The notes under the pieces: model-generated | Database searches by the model: none | What the model was told of the DNA's origin: nothing | The model's input: the letters and a program-made list of their open reading frames with translations, nothing else | In this document: piece by piece, positions 22,537 through 33,512 of the stretch | Position numbering within the stretch: the first letter of the stretch is position 1 | How the letters are laid out: each line of letters begins with the position of its first letter | Made by a program: the position numbers and the translations under genes | Assembly: GCF_001949145.1 (NCBI RefSeq) | Contig: NW_019091396.1 | Location: forward strand, 327,004-391,003 | Length of the DNA stretch: 64,000 nt | Source of the DNA: Acanthaster planci | Lineage: Eukaryota; Echinodermata; Asteroidea; Valvatida; Acanthasteridae | Direction of reading: 5' to 3'

Positions 22537-23802
22537 GTAAGTAAATAAAAACAAGATGCCTCAGCGGCGTAACTGGTGTATGCGTTTCTCAGGGGGCACT
22601 TAGGGCTCTCATTTTTCTGGAGGGGAACTCCGTGGGTAAGTCGATCACGATTCGAACAATGACCATGGAGGACTATCAACGGATTTATTCCTTCTCTAAT
22701 TTCTAAAGGGAAAGGCACAAGGGGGAGCCCGACCCTGGAGCAGGTGGGGTCGTGCCCCCGCCCCTTATATAGTTTACATTACTGACCTTCTCAGCGCCCT
22801 GTAAGTGCAACGACGAAGAGCAACTTTATTTTCTACGAATGCTCGTAAACCAGCGTCATTCCTTGTCCACTGCCAATGCGACACTCAACAGATATTTCAG
22901 GACTCGACCTCTTTGTCGAAAATGTGCCTCATCTCGAAAAACATTAAATGTGCATTTAAAAAAAAACTATACGATCAAGGGGTGGATCATGATGGTGATA
23001 TCAGGAAAAATTGGTGAGAGGAAGGGTTCCGTTCAACCCGCAGGGCGAACCCCAGCTTTCAAAGTATTGTCCAAAGTAGATTTTTGTTTTCACACGATTA
23101 CTATTGTTCACACAAAATTGTGTTACATTTGTGCATACATGTATGTGAAACAAATCTTATGAAATGTCGGGCTGAATTGTAACCTAAGTAAGGGTGATAA
23201 GTAACTGCAACCCCCAAGACTGGGTTGACATGTTACTCCAGTGGTGTAGATTACAACTAATTTCTACTCCAAATTAACCCGAATAATAATAAGTAAAGAC
23301 GAGCCCCGTTTTTGTGAACCGATAATGTGCTTGACGCGCCAACTAAACTAGGGGATTTACAATGCAGCATGGGGTCAGATAACAAATAAGATGTACATTT
23401 TATGCACAATTCGAAGATGTGATCCGAGAAAACAAATTCCACTCGAAAACAAGTCATTCTTCATCTTTTGCCCACATTGTTCCATCGAAGATTTACAATT
23501 CTGACATTGACACAAGTCCAATTTTAAAGTTCATTTTAAAGCTCACCTGAAAAAGAAAAAAAATGGAAGAATTTCAATTTCGGGGCGACATTTTGTTCCT
23601 ACAAGCTTTCAACAATTTTTCTTGTACTTTAAAAATGGGTTTAAACATTTAACTGACAAATACACAACGCACATGTATTTGTCGTTCAAATCCGTGATGC
23701 TGTGGGTTTATTAAAAACGTTTAGGCCTATTCGATATGATGAAACTCTTTCGGAAAAGTATAAAGTGCGTAATGTGCATACACTCAGACTCTAACAGCTC
23801 AG
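22537..23802. other. Intron preceding cassette D exon 3
   Basis: No intact replacement for the broken middle exon was found. Beyond 22540 the similarity to duplication copy 1 ends. No other feature seen. Confidence 0.55.
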
Positions 23803-23909
23803 TGTATTTTGCTTGCAACACTCCACCAGGACACACATTGCCAGTCGATGGGTGTACATTTGCTGCCAGGGGTGGCAAGTCGGCCCACGTTCGAACGACT
23901 GCCTGATTG
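23803..23909 (+). CDS. EMI cassette D, exon 3: C-terminal EMI (diverged)
   Basis: Acceptor GCTCAG, donor GTGAGC, 107 bases, phase 2 to 1, exactly like the other last exons. It encodes VFCLQHSTRTHIASRW, then ICCQGWQVG, then NDCLI, matching V-Y-x-x-Q-Y-T-T and the CC-x-GW and DC-L positions. An extra cysteine sits near its start. If exon 2 is skipped, exon 1 joins this exon in frame, giving a shortened EMI domain lacking two cysteines. Confidence 0.7.
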
Positions 23910-26336
23910 GTGAGCCCTCGAATGTGGATTCAAACTGCCGCCCTCTAGATCATCAAGTCCAATGTCCTATCCACCTCGAGCAGAAACACCCCCTCATCGG
24001 TTAAAAAGAGCCGCGTTGGTCGGGAGTGTTCATTTTGTTGGTAGCGATGCGACGTTTGTGAACCAGCGAACTTCAGTTCCTACCAAAGGAGCCTCCATTG
24101 CAAAGAAAATAGCGCCTTCTCTTGGTCCAGCTCGAGGCCCATTAATAGCTGGATGAAGAGGATTCGTCTCTTGTGACGTAAGACCAATTGGACAAGTGCC
24201 TTTTTATTGACATATCTCCGCTGCATCAACTTCGGGTTCCAAGGCAAGGTGTGCGTCGGTTCGCCATAAAAAGAAGGTAGCTCCAGGTTAATCGGTCTGG
24301 CCCGATTCGATCGCTCTCGCATGGCTCAATCCGATCTGATGAGGCCTGATGTGGATCAGATACGGATTGGAAGTGTGTATTTGCAGATCTGAAGTAGTCT
24401 TAGACGGAATACTAGCGCTAGGGGTTCGTGAGAAATATATACTCAGCCAACCAATGCGTGTATTTTAGAAGCAACTACCGTTACGAAGAACTACGTTTTT
24501 GTTTTAACCAAGGACATTCATTCATTCCATACTTACAGGAGTAAAGGTTTGTGCTTAGTCATTTGTTGTTGCTTTTTTCAATAGAATTTCACTGTTAGTA
24601 AGAAATAAAACAGTTTCCATTTTTTTCTGTTGGCATTTGAGAGTAATAAAATGCAATGGCCTCCTAGCCAGAGCAAGGGTGGGGGAGATAAATTTCCCTT
24701 TAGAGCTGAACCATGAACCCACGCGAATCTGATTACCGACCCGTAGGCTATCATCGACTGTACGGGATTACATTCACCATCACTAATTAGCCAACCTTGG
24801 TATAGGCGGGGGGGGGGGCGTTGTGGCCTCGTAGACGGGACCGAACCCCCAACAGGGCCCCGCCACGCGTCATGCAAAACCCCACGGTCACGATGAACTC
24901 TCCATGACATTGATCCTTCGGCAGTCCAACATACGTACCATGTTCAACGGAAGACAATAGACGTTTTTGTGCGAACCGTTAATTAGAGAGACTCCACACA
25001 GTGACTTAATATGGACTATATTCTGCCAGCGCATTGATAGCAATTTTGAATTAACTTCACTTTCATCAAAGCTGTTCATTATATTTACCCGTATTTCGTA
25101 TATCTCGGTCTATGGAGCCATATCACTGGAATTTGCTTGAGGGTTGTAAAAATGAGAGTAAGTTTGTTTCGTTCGATGGGCTTAAACAATTACATTAAAG
25201 CCCCACACGTTGTTTATGACTCTATTAATCAATCATTTTTCCCACGCATGTGCTTGTTTTTAAGGGTTTGCATGTCGTACGATACCACGCCATATCAGCT
25301 GACTGTACTCAAAAGTCTGTGTCTTTATTTCTTGTCTGTCCTGTGTTTTTGTCTCGTAGTTGTTCGTGTTGTTGTTCTTGTTATGTCTTTTGTCTTAAGG
25401 GCTGTTTTTACAATCCTTTGCTTATTCAATAGCTTCATGCTCTTTCTTATTTGTACTTTTTTTATTTGTATGGACTACTTTTCTTTTAAGTTCTAATGTT
25501 CTTTTTTTTCATCAAGTACATGTATCTGGAGAAAAGTTATTTACATCCACTTTGCTAATTTCAATGTGCCAAGTTTCTTTAACTTCTGTTGTATTTTCTT
25601 AAGCTTAATGTTCATTTTGTCAATTTCTATGTACCTTGTTCCCTTAATTATCAACGTATTCTTTTGGAAAAAGAGTATTGAATAAGGTTTTCTTGAATTG
25701 AATTGAAAAGAAGAACAGTGCGGAATTTGTCACATTTCAGGAATTTCCAGAATGTTATTGAAATGAAATTTGTTTCAAGGTTAAACTTTAAACCTTGTTG
25801 AGATAAAATTACCATGAAAAAATATGGAAAAGAATGAATTATGTTTTGTCGTGGACATACGAACGAAACTTCTCCTTTTTCCTGTTAAACTTTATTTTCA
25901 TTTTGTTTTATTAGTGAAATTCAGTGGACTTAATTCCTCATGTTTCCAAGAAACGTTGGGTCCTATAGTGACATGTTTCCTGCATTCGTTTATCCAAATT
26001 TTAGCTTCAGTATTTTTAAGGGCTTAAAGTTGCGGGTTTCAGTCAAACCTTTTCTCCACTTTCCAAAAATCATGAAAATAGTGGTCGTCGGGAACTTGAT
26101 TCGATACGCTGACCTGCAGGGGCGTGACGCAGCAGTAACATGATTGGTCGTAATTGGTCAATACCTTTTAGCACTCGCAGTTTTTAGTGTGTGGGGTGAT
26201 ATCGGGCCGGAATTCCTGTAGTCCAGGTGTGGGGCTGATAGCACGCGCAGGTTGGAATAGATACCGCCTCCGACTCGAATTGGAAGGCCACTCGTCGTTT
26301 GTGCGACGTACGATTGTGGAAGTTGGCCTCATCATC
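23910..26336. other. Gap between cassettes D and E
   Basis: A dispersed repeat lies at 23985-24145. A T-rich stretch at 25150-25720 ends TTGAATTGAATTGAA, the sort of short tandem tail often left by non-LTR retrotransposons; I could not identify a reverse transcriptase in it. No EGF exon. CCAAT words (GATTGGTC, ATTGGTCA) near 26140-26160 precede cassette E. Confidence 0.5.
23985..24145. repeat. Dispersed repeat, copy 2
   Basis: Partner of 4470-4640, described there. Both lie outside matching positions of the segmental duplication, so the element moved or was copied independently. Confidence 0.6.
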
Positions 26337-26443
26337 ATGCGGCGATTGAGAGTATTCTACGGTTTTTTAGCTGTTTGCCTGAGCGTGTCGTCGAGTTCAG
26401 GTCTATCTCTTGGAGACGAGAACGCCTGTGAACACCGTGAAAC
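26337..26443 (+). CDS. EMI cassette E, exon 1: signal peptide and EMI start
   Basis: The ATG at 26337 opens MRRLRVFYGFLAVCLSVSSS, a classic leader (basic start, hydrophobic core, small residues before cleavage), followed by LSLGDENACEHRE, an excellent EMI start. It ends in phase 2 at GTAAGA. An upstream in-frame ATG (26187) would add 50 residues ahead of the leader and is less likely. The 107-base length equals that of cassette F exon 1. Confidence 0.93.
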
Positions 26444-26760
26444 GTAAGAATGGTGGTTTGAAATCATTCAATAGATCTAAACACATTACCAATTAACAGA
26501 AGTTTGAGGCTTGTAGCTGTTACAATCCCGAAAGTTTTCCGTAGAACTTTCAAAAATAGGCTGCACAGATGCTGAAGGTGAATGCATATCTACATAATTT
26601 TACACTATTCATGCTGATAAATTTGCTTATCCCTCTATAATAAAAAATAATAAAATAAAATTCTCTAACCATTTCCTGATGCCACAACACAGATAAAAAC
26701 GTAGATAAATTATTATTTCTTTCTTAAGTAAGTACAGACTGTTGTTTTCATTGCTTTTAG

Positions 26761-26859
26761 GTTTGCAGAAAGTTTCTCTGCATCGAGAGCTTTGACCAGA
26801 AGCACTCCTTACAGAACATCGTGCGGTTTTTTCGGCTGGTCAAGATGTACGCGATATCG
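26761..26859 (+). CDS. EMI cassette E, exon 2: middle of EMI domain
   Basis: Acceptor CTTTTAG, donor GTAAGT, 99 bases, phase 2 to 2. It encodes FAESFSASRALTRSTPYRT and then CGFFGWSRCTRYR, with the C-x5-W/R-x-C-x-x-x-R spacing of MEGF10-type EMI domains. Confidence 0.92.
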
Positions 26860-29800
26860 GTAAGTTATTTGAAACAAACTGAAACACCCCCGAACGAGTA
26901 TAGGCGAGTGACAAAAGTGGTTACACAAATTTGTATAATTGACCCCCCACACCACATATTAAACATTAGCTTGCTGAGACTACAGGGCTTTGTATGTTGC
27001 GACCAGGCACTATGGGGGGGGGGTAACAGGTGCTTTGATTGTCTTACAGTTGGAATTGTCTTACAAAAATATAGAGGGAATATAGAGGGAACATTTACGC
27101 CTATAGGTTTGTGTACAAATGTCACTGAACTGAGAAAATAAAACAGTCCTGTGAGTTTAGCTGGCTGGGAATCAATCGATAGGTTGTGTCTGGCGCTTTC
27201 AAATTGGGGGTTATTAACTACTCCCGGGTCTGTTGTGTCCTTTTTCAATGAGTTTACGTGTCCATTTTAATTGCCAACGGATTTATGAATTAGGGCCCAA
27301 TCATTGGAATTAAAAATTACATGCCACCATATTCCGCTTTTCTATAGTTTTCTCAATTACTTGCTTTAATTTATTTTGTCATTTCTGGTCTCTAAAAAGG
27401 TATGGGTTTACATGTACGTGGCATATGTACAAAATGAAGACAAGTTAGTTTCTAGTGGTGACTGACTTATTTATTTTTGTGACAAAAAGGTCACACCCCT
27501 CTCGCATTTACGTAGTGCTTCATTTGAAATTTAAATGCTATGTCCCCTATAAAATTATCTTGAATAAAAAAAAAGACCTTCTGATTGGGTTGGCCCTGCC
27601 CCTCACGATCCGGCAGTGCTACGGTCGAGGGGATCGGGAGGTTAACACAAGGTGGGACTCCTCCCCCCCCCCCAAAAAAATAAAAGTGACCTTGCTTTCA
27701 AGTACTTCTTCCTTGCGCTCAGTGGCACGATCCAAACTTTTTCTCCATTGAAAAAGGAAAGAAAAAGAAAAGAGAAGAAAACAATAAAGTAAAATCTTCG
27801 AAAAGATCGCGTCCTCGTTACAGGTTGTGAAGTTCGATTAGTGAGGAGTAATTTTCAGATGGATAATGAGGGGTTCATCTTTGTTTCTCTCTACCTTTTC
27901 ACAGGCTTACCAAATCCTTTTCCCCGACCAAACAAGAGTAGACAAGAAAAATTATGGCCAAGACATTTGAACTTGCATGTCCATGTTTTTGTGGTTGACA
28001 AAATATGTTTTAATACTTTTTTTGAAAAGCCCCAAAATGGATGACCCTTAAGAAAAGTACCTTTCTGTTATCTCTTCCTCTTTCTTTTGTGACGAAAGGT
28101 CACCGATTATAACTGTGGAATTATGTAAAATCTGACGAGCCTGTCCTTTTCAGCCGTCAGAGGCACAGTCTCCAGTTTGTCTCTTTATTGATTATTGCTA
28201 GCAGTGCGGCACCGAGCCAAGAGTACTTTCCTCTGAAATGGTACATTTTTAAGGATCCGGTTTTGAAATGATGTTTGCAATCAACGGCTGCCGGCGACCC
28301 AAGTTTTAGGGAATTTTCAAAAAAATCGGGGAGGGGGAATATGTGACCTTGAGATCCTTTAAATGAAGCCACAAATGTCAACAAAGAAAATGGTACTGTT
28401 TGCATCATAAACGAGCTGCATCCCACATTGCTTAGAGCGGCCTTGAAGGAAGAAAACGTTTCCCGCTGGGCCTAAATAGCTGGTGCATCGGCACAGAATG
28501 ATTTCACTTGTACTACAAACAATTATTGACCATTACCTATTGCAGCATTGTTTACGTCCGGCAGTTTGCTCGTGTCGTTATTTTAACGAGTGTAATTTAA
28601 TGCATCTTTAAGATCCCTTGACAGTCGATGTTCACATTGAGTAAAACTATTATTCTGTATGCTATCTTCTGAATGTGTGAATATATCTATCAAGTAGTGG
28701 TTGGGCTATTGATGCCGCTGCCTTTTCAACTTCAGCATGGAGGGTAATGAGTTCTGATATAGCAGAAAATGAAAGAGAAGTTGGTCCTTTAAAACACCTT
28801 TTGCAGTCAAGCGTTATTTTTCAGAGAGCAAGCTGTGCACTAAGACATTTTTTGCAGGATCATGACTTTTGTGTTTCACAATGTATTCTTGTTGTAAAAT
28901 GGAAGTTTCGTCCATTTTAGTGAAATGACAAAATTAAATAACCTATAAAAATGGAATGAGATACATTTGATGTGGGGAGATTTTAAACAGCATCGTCAAT
29001 AAACCGGTTTTTCCAGTTATGGTCTATTAAAATTTTCGGCCGTTCCGAGTTTGCAGTTATAACCCATTTGCCGTACCGGTTTGCCTCGAACAGCGTCATC
29101 GTGTAATTGCTCATAGATCCGCCAGCCCTTTTTACATTCGTCTGCCTTGCTCCCCCCCCATGCAATACAGGTTTAGACCACCGGGGAATAACATATCCAT
29201 AAAACAACCTCCAAATGCAAACAACGACAAGACCAAAGGCACTGCTCAGCTCTGATAAGTTCAGCTGAAGAGCATCAGATATTCTGAAAAACTTAAAAAG
29301 GGAGATTCTATTTATCCCAAAGGAACCAATTGGACATTAAAACCCCAACGTCTTTTTTGTGACCGCAGAGAGTATACCATTTCCTCTTTTATTAAAGTTT
29401 CGGGGTTTTATATGCCAATCTTTGCAGCGAAGTGTACATTGCAGTTTTTACAACCCTTCATAAATGGAAAGGACCAACTTCTTTTCCGGATTACATTTTG
29501 GAAAACGTATGCCATGGATTTTGTTTTCAAAGCACCATATCTCAAAATCCCACCCAATGTATTCAATCAGCTTACGTTACGGCCTTGACATTTATATTTT
29601 CTTTCCCTCTTGTGCCATAAATATTTTAGGAAGATGACATCAATTTCTAGAATGGCGTCGTAGATCAAGATCCCAGTAATTTTAAAGTCCGCAAAATGTC
29701 TTCTTTTGACCCAGATTTCGCGGAAATCCTGTTAATAAAGGGAACACAATGTAGGGGGGACATCCCCAACGGGTAACACAAATCACTCCCCGCCTCTGAT

Positions 29801-29921
29801 GTCAATAATTTGGTTGGGTTCAAAGTATCGTCCCAAAGGCTAAAACCCTGCTGGCTGTCATAAATGGTGGTTTTGTGAAGTGTTTTTTTTTTCTTTAGTT
29901 CTTTGATCTTTTCTTCGACAG
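26860..29921. other. Intron 2 of cassette E
   Basis: GTAAGT to CGACAG, 3.1 kb. G and C homopolymer runs near 27013, 27663 and 29152; no gene, terminal repeats or retroelement recognised. Confidence 0.65.
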
Positions 29922-30028
29922 GACTACGTACTACACAGGATACACGCAGAACTATCGTTCGGCCGAGCGGTCAGTGGCAAGATGTTGCCCGGGTTGGACG
30001 TCCCTCGGAGATGATGACTGTCTGCGGC
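29922..30028 (+). CDS. EMI cassette E, exon 3: C-terminal EMI
   Basis: 107 bases, phase 2 to 1, donor GTAAGT. It encodes TTYYTGYTQNYRSAERSV, then RCCPGWTSLGDDDCLR. An acidic run (GDDD) replaces the basic or polar residues found there in other cassettes. Confidence 0.94.
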
Positions 30029-30972
30029 GTAAGTCGTCTTGTGCCCAAGTTCAAATTCCAATCACAGGAGTTTAATAGCACTCCGAATATTGACAGACTG
30101 TCGTGTTTAGCCCAGTGTGACTCTCTGCCTGCAAATAATTTCCTCCCACGGACTTGTAACTACGTTCAATTTTTTGAGCACTGAACACTCGCTCGATACA
30201 GCCAACAAGAGTATCCCTGGTACTTTAAGACCAATGTTATTTCCGTTTTTGAAACGAGTTGGGTTTGTGCTATAGGTCGTACAGGAAAAGGAGGCTATTT
30301 TACGCCCACACGCAAGAATCAAGTGCTCATATAACAGCCGTATAATAATAACGCGCAAGAGAAAATCGGCCCTGATTACTCGTTGACGTATCAATGCGCT
30401 TGATTTTCTTACATCATGCCGGTGGCTTTTGAGAAGTCCGTTGGTAATGTTGTTTGCTAAGTTAACTATGTCGTCGACATTAATTTTGTACAAATCCTGT
30501 GGTAACATTCTCCATTTTACCTATCCCAAAAGTGTGTGTAATTAACTAAGGATTTACACAACACCCTGAAAGGGTCACGGTTCAAAATTACCGTAGAATA
30601 GGATACAGGATGTCGCGTTACAAACATGCAAAAGTCTTAATGGCTCTTTTATTGCGACTTTCCTCTGCATTGGGCAACAATGAGAGCTTTGAGGGTTTTT
30701 CCTTCTTCCTCTTTTATTTTTTTCTCTCTCTCTCTTGTCCCTTTTCTTTCGTGTCCAAACCATCTGTCCCAATTTGTTTACGTCTCTTGTGTAATCACAT
30801 GAGTGGATTATTCCCAGTGGCGCCCATTTCTTGTCCCGTACTTCAAAATAAAGAAAACTTTGATGCTTGTCGGGTCAGTGTACAAATCTTGGCGCGTCAC
30901 GGCTGCTCGGTCTTATCGTTGAATGTTATTTCATTTTGCAAATCGATGGCCAAGGCCTACTCCACAGGAAAT
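30029..30972. other. Gap between cassettes E and F
   Basis: No EGF exon. The frame of cassette F stays open upstream to an ATG at 30610, which is probably chance in the 5' flank. A T-rich pyrimidine run lies at about 30700-30740. Confidence 0.55.
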
Positions 30973-31079
30973 ATGGCTCTATTCGGGGGATTGGTTGTCG
31001 GCCTTTTCTTCTGTTTTCCCTTGACGCCCTGCCGGGGTCTTACTCTGTCTGACAACAATGCATGTTTACGCCTGGAGAT
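30973..31079 (+). CDS. EMI cassette F, exon 1: signal peptide and EMI start
   Basis: MALFGGLVVGLFFCFPL gives a strong leader, followed by LTLSDNNACLRLE, the EMI start. Phase 2 at GTAAGT. ATGs at 30946 and 30610 are in frame; 30973 gives the most typical leader and the same length as cassette E. Cassette F is the most compact (under 1 kb for all three exons). Confidence 0.92.
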
Positions 31080-31401
31080 GTAAGTAGCAATAGCTTGACA
31101 TCATCCTTCGTCTGAGGCCTGTACGGGATCAGATTTTATTGAATTGTTGTTTTATTATTCGACACAGTATTCAGTCTAGGCCTACATGTACCTTTGTTTT
31201 GCTGTTGTTTTTCAATAAATACTTTCAAAAACGAAGAAACGAACAATTCAAAAACCTCGAACGGTCCACACCAACCTTTTGTAGTTGAAGTTAAAGAAGT
31301 TGTTTGTTTTAGGGGTTAACAATCGAATCTTGCTTTTGGAAAGAGATGCCATCTCATGTATTTATTTAAACAGCTATTTCCATTGCATTTACCATTTTCA
31401 G

Positions 31402-31497
31402 ATCCGCCGTGACATATAATGAAACATTCGCAGTTAGGGAAAGACAACCCTACCAGCGATGCAACAGGAAAGGACGAAGATGTCGCACCAAGTATCG
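31402..31497 (+). CDS. EMI cassette F, exon 2: middle of EMI domain
   Basis: Acceptor TTTTCAG, donor GTGAGC, 96 bases, phase 2 to 2. It encodes SAVTYNETFAVRERQPYQR and then CNRKGRRCRTKYR. The aromatic or tryptophan residue usual between the two cysteines is replaced by a basic stretch (NRKGRR). The NET triplet is an N-glycosylation sequon shared with cassettes A and C. Confidence 0.92.
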
Positions 31498-31818
31498 GTG
31501 AGCGAAATCATCACTTAAATCTTTTTAAGAAGGAAGGTGTTCGGTCTTCCTAAAGATGATGTAACACGATCACGTAGGGAATTTTACGGTCCGAAATGTT
31601 TTTGCAAACATTGTACGCTTAATTTAAAAATCAGTGCGCTAGATGAATAGACATGACATAAACTCGACAATTCCCGCGACAAAATAAATAAAATATGCAT
31701 TTCAACCACGGTCTGGACAAGGCAATTTAAAATCACTCAAAACTGCCAAAGAACTGTATACACTCCTCGGTTGATTCATTTTTAGTTTTTTTGTTTTTTT
31801 TTTAAATTTATTTCGTAG

Positions 31819-31928
31819 CACTATATACACCACCGGATACAGGCTGCAGTCAAAGCTGGTAAATGGAACAGTCGTTGAATGCTGTGAGGGATGGGAATAT
31901 CAAACAACCACCGACGACTGTCTTCTGC
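31819..31928 (+). CDS. EMI cassette F, exon 3: C-terminal EMI
   Basis: Acceptor TTCGTAG, donor GTAAGT, 110 bases, phase 2 to 1. It encodes TIYTTGYRLQSKLVNGTVV, then ECCEGWEYQTTTDDCLL. NGT is a potential N-glycosylation site not seen in the other cassettes. Confidence 0.94.
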
Positions 31929-32831
31929 GTAAGTCCGGTCACGCAAGATAAAGTTACAGGTTTAGCACTGAAGGATAAAGAAAAAAACATATCCACGTCG
32001 AGCAGACGTTTTATAGACTAGCAAGTACTTGAATATAAACTGTAATTTTCAAAGAGAAAACAGTGGTTCTTTCTTAGGCATTGGCAAATGCAAGCCTTTT
32101 GCTGGCTCTGTCTCCCTGATGAACTTGGAAATAAACCGTGCCTTGTAATTGCAAGTCATTGAACCGGAACAAAGTCATTTCTTTTGATGGGAAGGACTTC
32201 CAACTGACAAACTATAGCGAGTCGTGAACTTAGCCACCGCACTTATTGTGTAGTGATATCAATGCGTCAAGTAAAAAATAGAACAAGTTTTCCTTTCCAA
32301 AAACCACATAAGAATTGAATTTAACATCTATCGTCAAGCTTTAACACCTGTACACTGGTTCATTTCGATTAGGGAAAAGAAAGCAACTTTCGATCTTAAT
32401 TGCCTACTGTTTTTTATTTTCTTTTGTTGTCTTGGAAGAAACGGATGTGACGCTACACACCGGGAAGCAATAAAATGTTTTCCGTTGTTTGTCGTTCCAC
32501 GACCAAAGTGATCATTTTGTTGGTCAATTTCAACCTTGCTGCTGAACTGAAATCTTTCGACCCGCAGTAATTTCAAGATTTCGTTCATCATTTGGAATCT
32601 TTTTATTCTGGTCCAGATTTCGGACATCTTTTCGTCGCGTAAGGCTTGTCATTAGAAGTTGTTTTAGGAGGCCGACCGGTTGGCGGAGTTCTATATTGCT
32701 GTCGTTAAATTCAAACCCGTAAACGGTGAACCTTTTTCGCGGGACGTTGTATCGTGAACTGGGCAACTTGTCACAAGCCGTGCATGTAGCGGTATATTCT
32801 AGTGATTTCGACGAAGGGACAGAGTGGGACC
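31929..32831. other. Gap between cassettes F and G
   Basis: No exon or repeat recognised; holds the presumed 5' flank of cassette G. Confidence 0.55.
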
Positions 32832-32932
32832 ATGCTTGTCTTGCACACCTTCGCCTTGTATTGCTGTCTCCTGCCGGCTGCATCTTTCGCCTTGACACGG
32901 CTCGATGACAACACCTGCACCCGCCAACAGAC
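32832..32932 (+). CDS. EMI cassette G, exon 1: signal peptide and EMI start
   Basis: MLVLHTFALYCCLLPAASFA is a leader with likely cleavage after SFA, followed by LTRLDDNTCTRQQ, the EMI start. 101 bases, phase 2 at GTAAGT. The leader resembles that of cassette H (M-L-x-x-H-T), suggesting G and H are sister copies. Confidence 0.92.
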
Positions 32933-33422
32933 GTAAGTTAAGCTTGCCGTGCATGCATGTTTTACAGGAATATTTAACAAAGTTTTAAGGAAAATGGAAT
33001 TGAGATTTATGAGAGAAAAAAAAACAAGTTTTAATGACCAAGTCTTCTTGTTGACAACAGACTTGGGATGCTATTTATTATGCTAAGACAGTGTCCTGAA
33101 AAAAATATATTTCGAAAGAGATTTCTGGTTAGCTCCATTTTCTCAAGCATATAAAATGTCATGATGTATATAGCTCTGCAGTTTTATAGTGTAGTTTTTA
33201 ACTAGTGAAACGTAGCGAGTTGGAAAGATCCAGACATAGTGACCGATCCTTTCATTTCATTCTCTGCTTTAATCACTTGAATGTGGCTATTTCAGTTTTT
33301 TTCAATATTTTTAATTGAATGAGGCTTCCTAGATTTGAAATATTTAACTACTGTCAAGAGGATATCAGATTTTGAAAAAAATAGTTTTGTTCATACCATA
33401 GGCCTGTCCTTTTTTCTTTCAG
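32933..33422. other. Intron 1 of cassette G
   Basis: GTAAGT to TTTCAG with a good pyrimidine tract. No other feature seen. Confidence 0.7.
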
Positions 33423-33512
33423 AGAAATTGTCATGTATCAAAGTCCCTATACTGTTTTCTTGAAGAAGTACTACACAAGACGATGTGGATGGGCCTACTG
33501 CAAAAGATACCG
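33423..33512 (+). CDS. EMI cassette G, exon 2: middle of EMI domain
   Basis: 90 bases, phase 2 to 2, donor GTAGGC. It encodes EIVMYQSPYTVFLKKYYTR and then RCGWAYCKRYR. The spacing between the two cysteines (C-GWAY-C) is shorter than in E and H, as in cassettes A and C. Confidence 0.9.

Larger units (their letters stand above)
10160..22540. repeat. Segmental duplication, copy 2 (carries EMI cassettes C and D)
   Basis: Counterpart of 160-8850, about 3.7 kb longer. The extra length is mainly insertions between 13000 and 16400 (with an inverted repeat arm) and between 17200 and 18400, plus three palindromic elements at 18009-20602. Confidence 0.85.

Noticed and set aside
25137-25720. Possible LINE or membrane-protein frame in a T-rich stretch
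   Set aside because: The hydrophobic translation follows from T-richness; apart from a TTGAATTGAATTGAA end there is no recognisable retroelement motif.
26187-26336. Upstream in-frame start for cassette E
   Set aside because: It would place 50 residues before an otherwise perfect signal peptide; no other cassette has such an extension.
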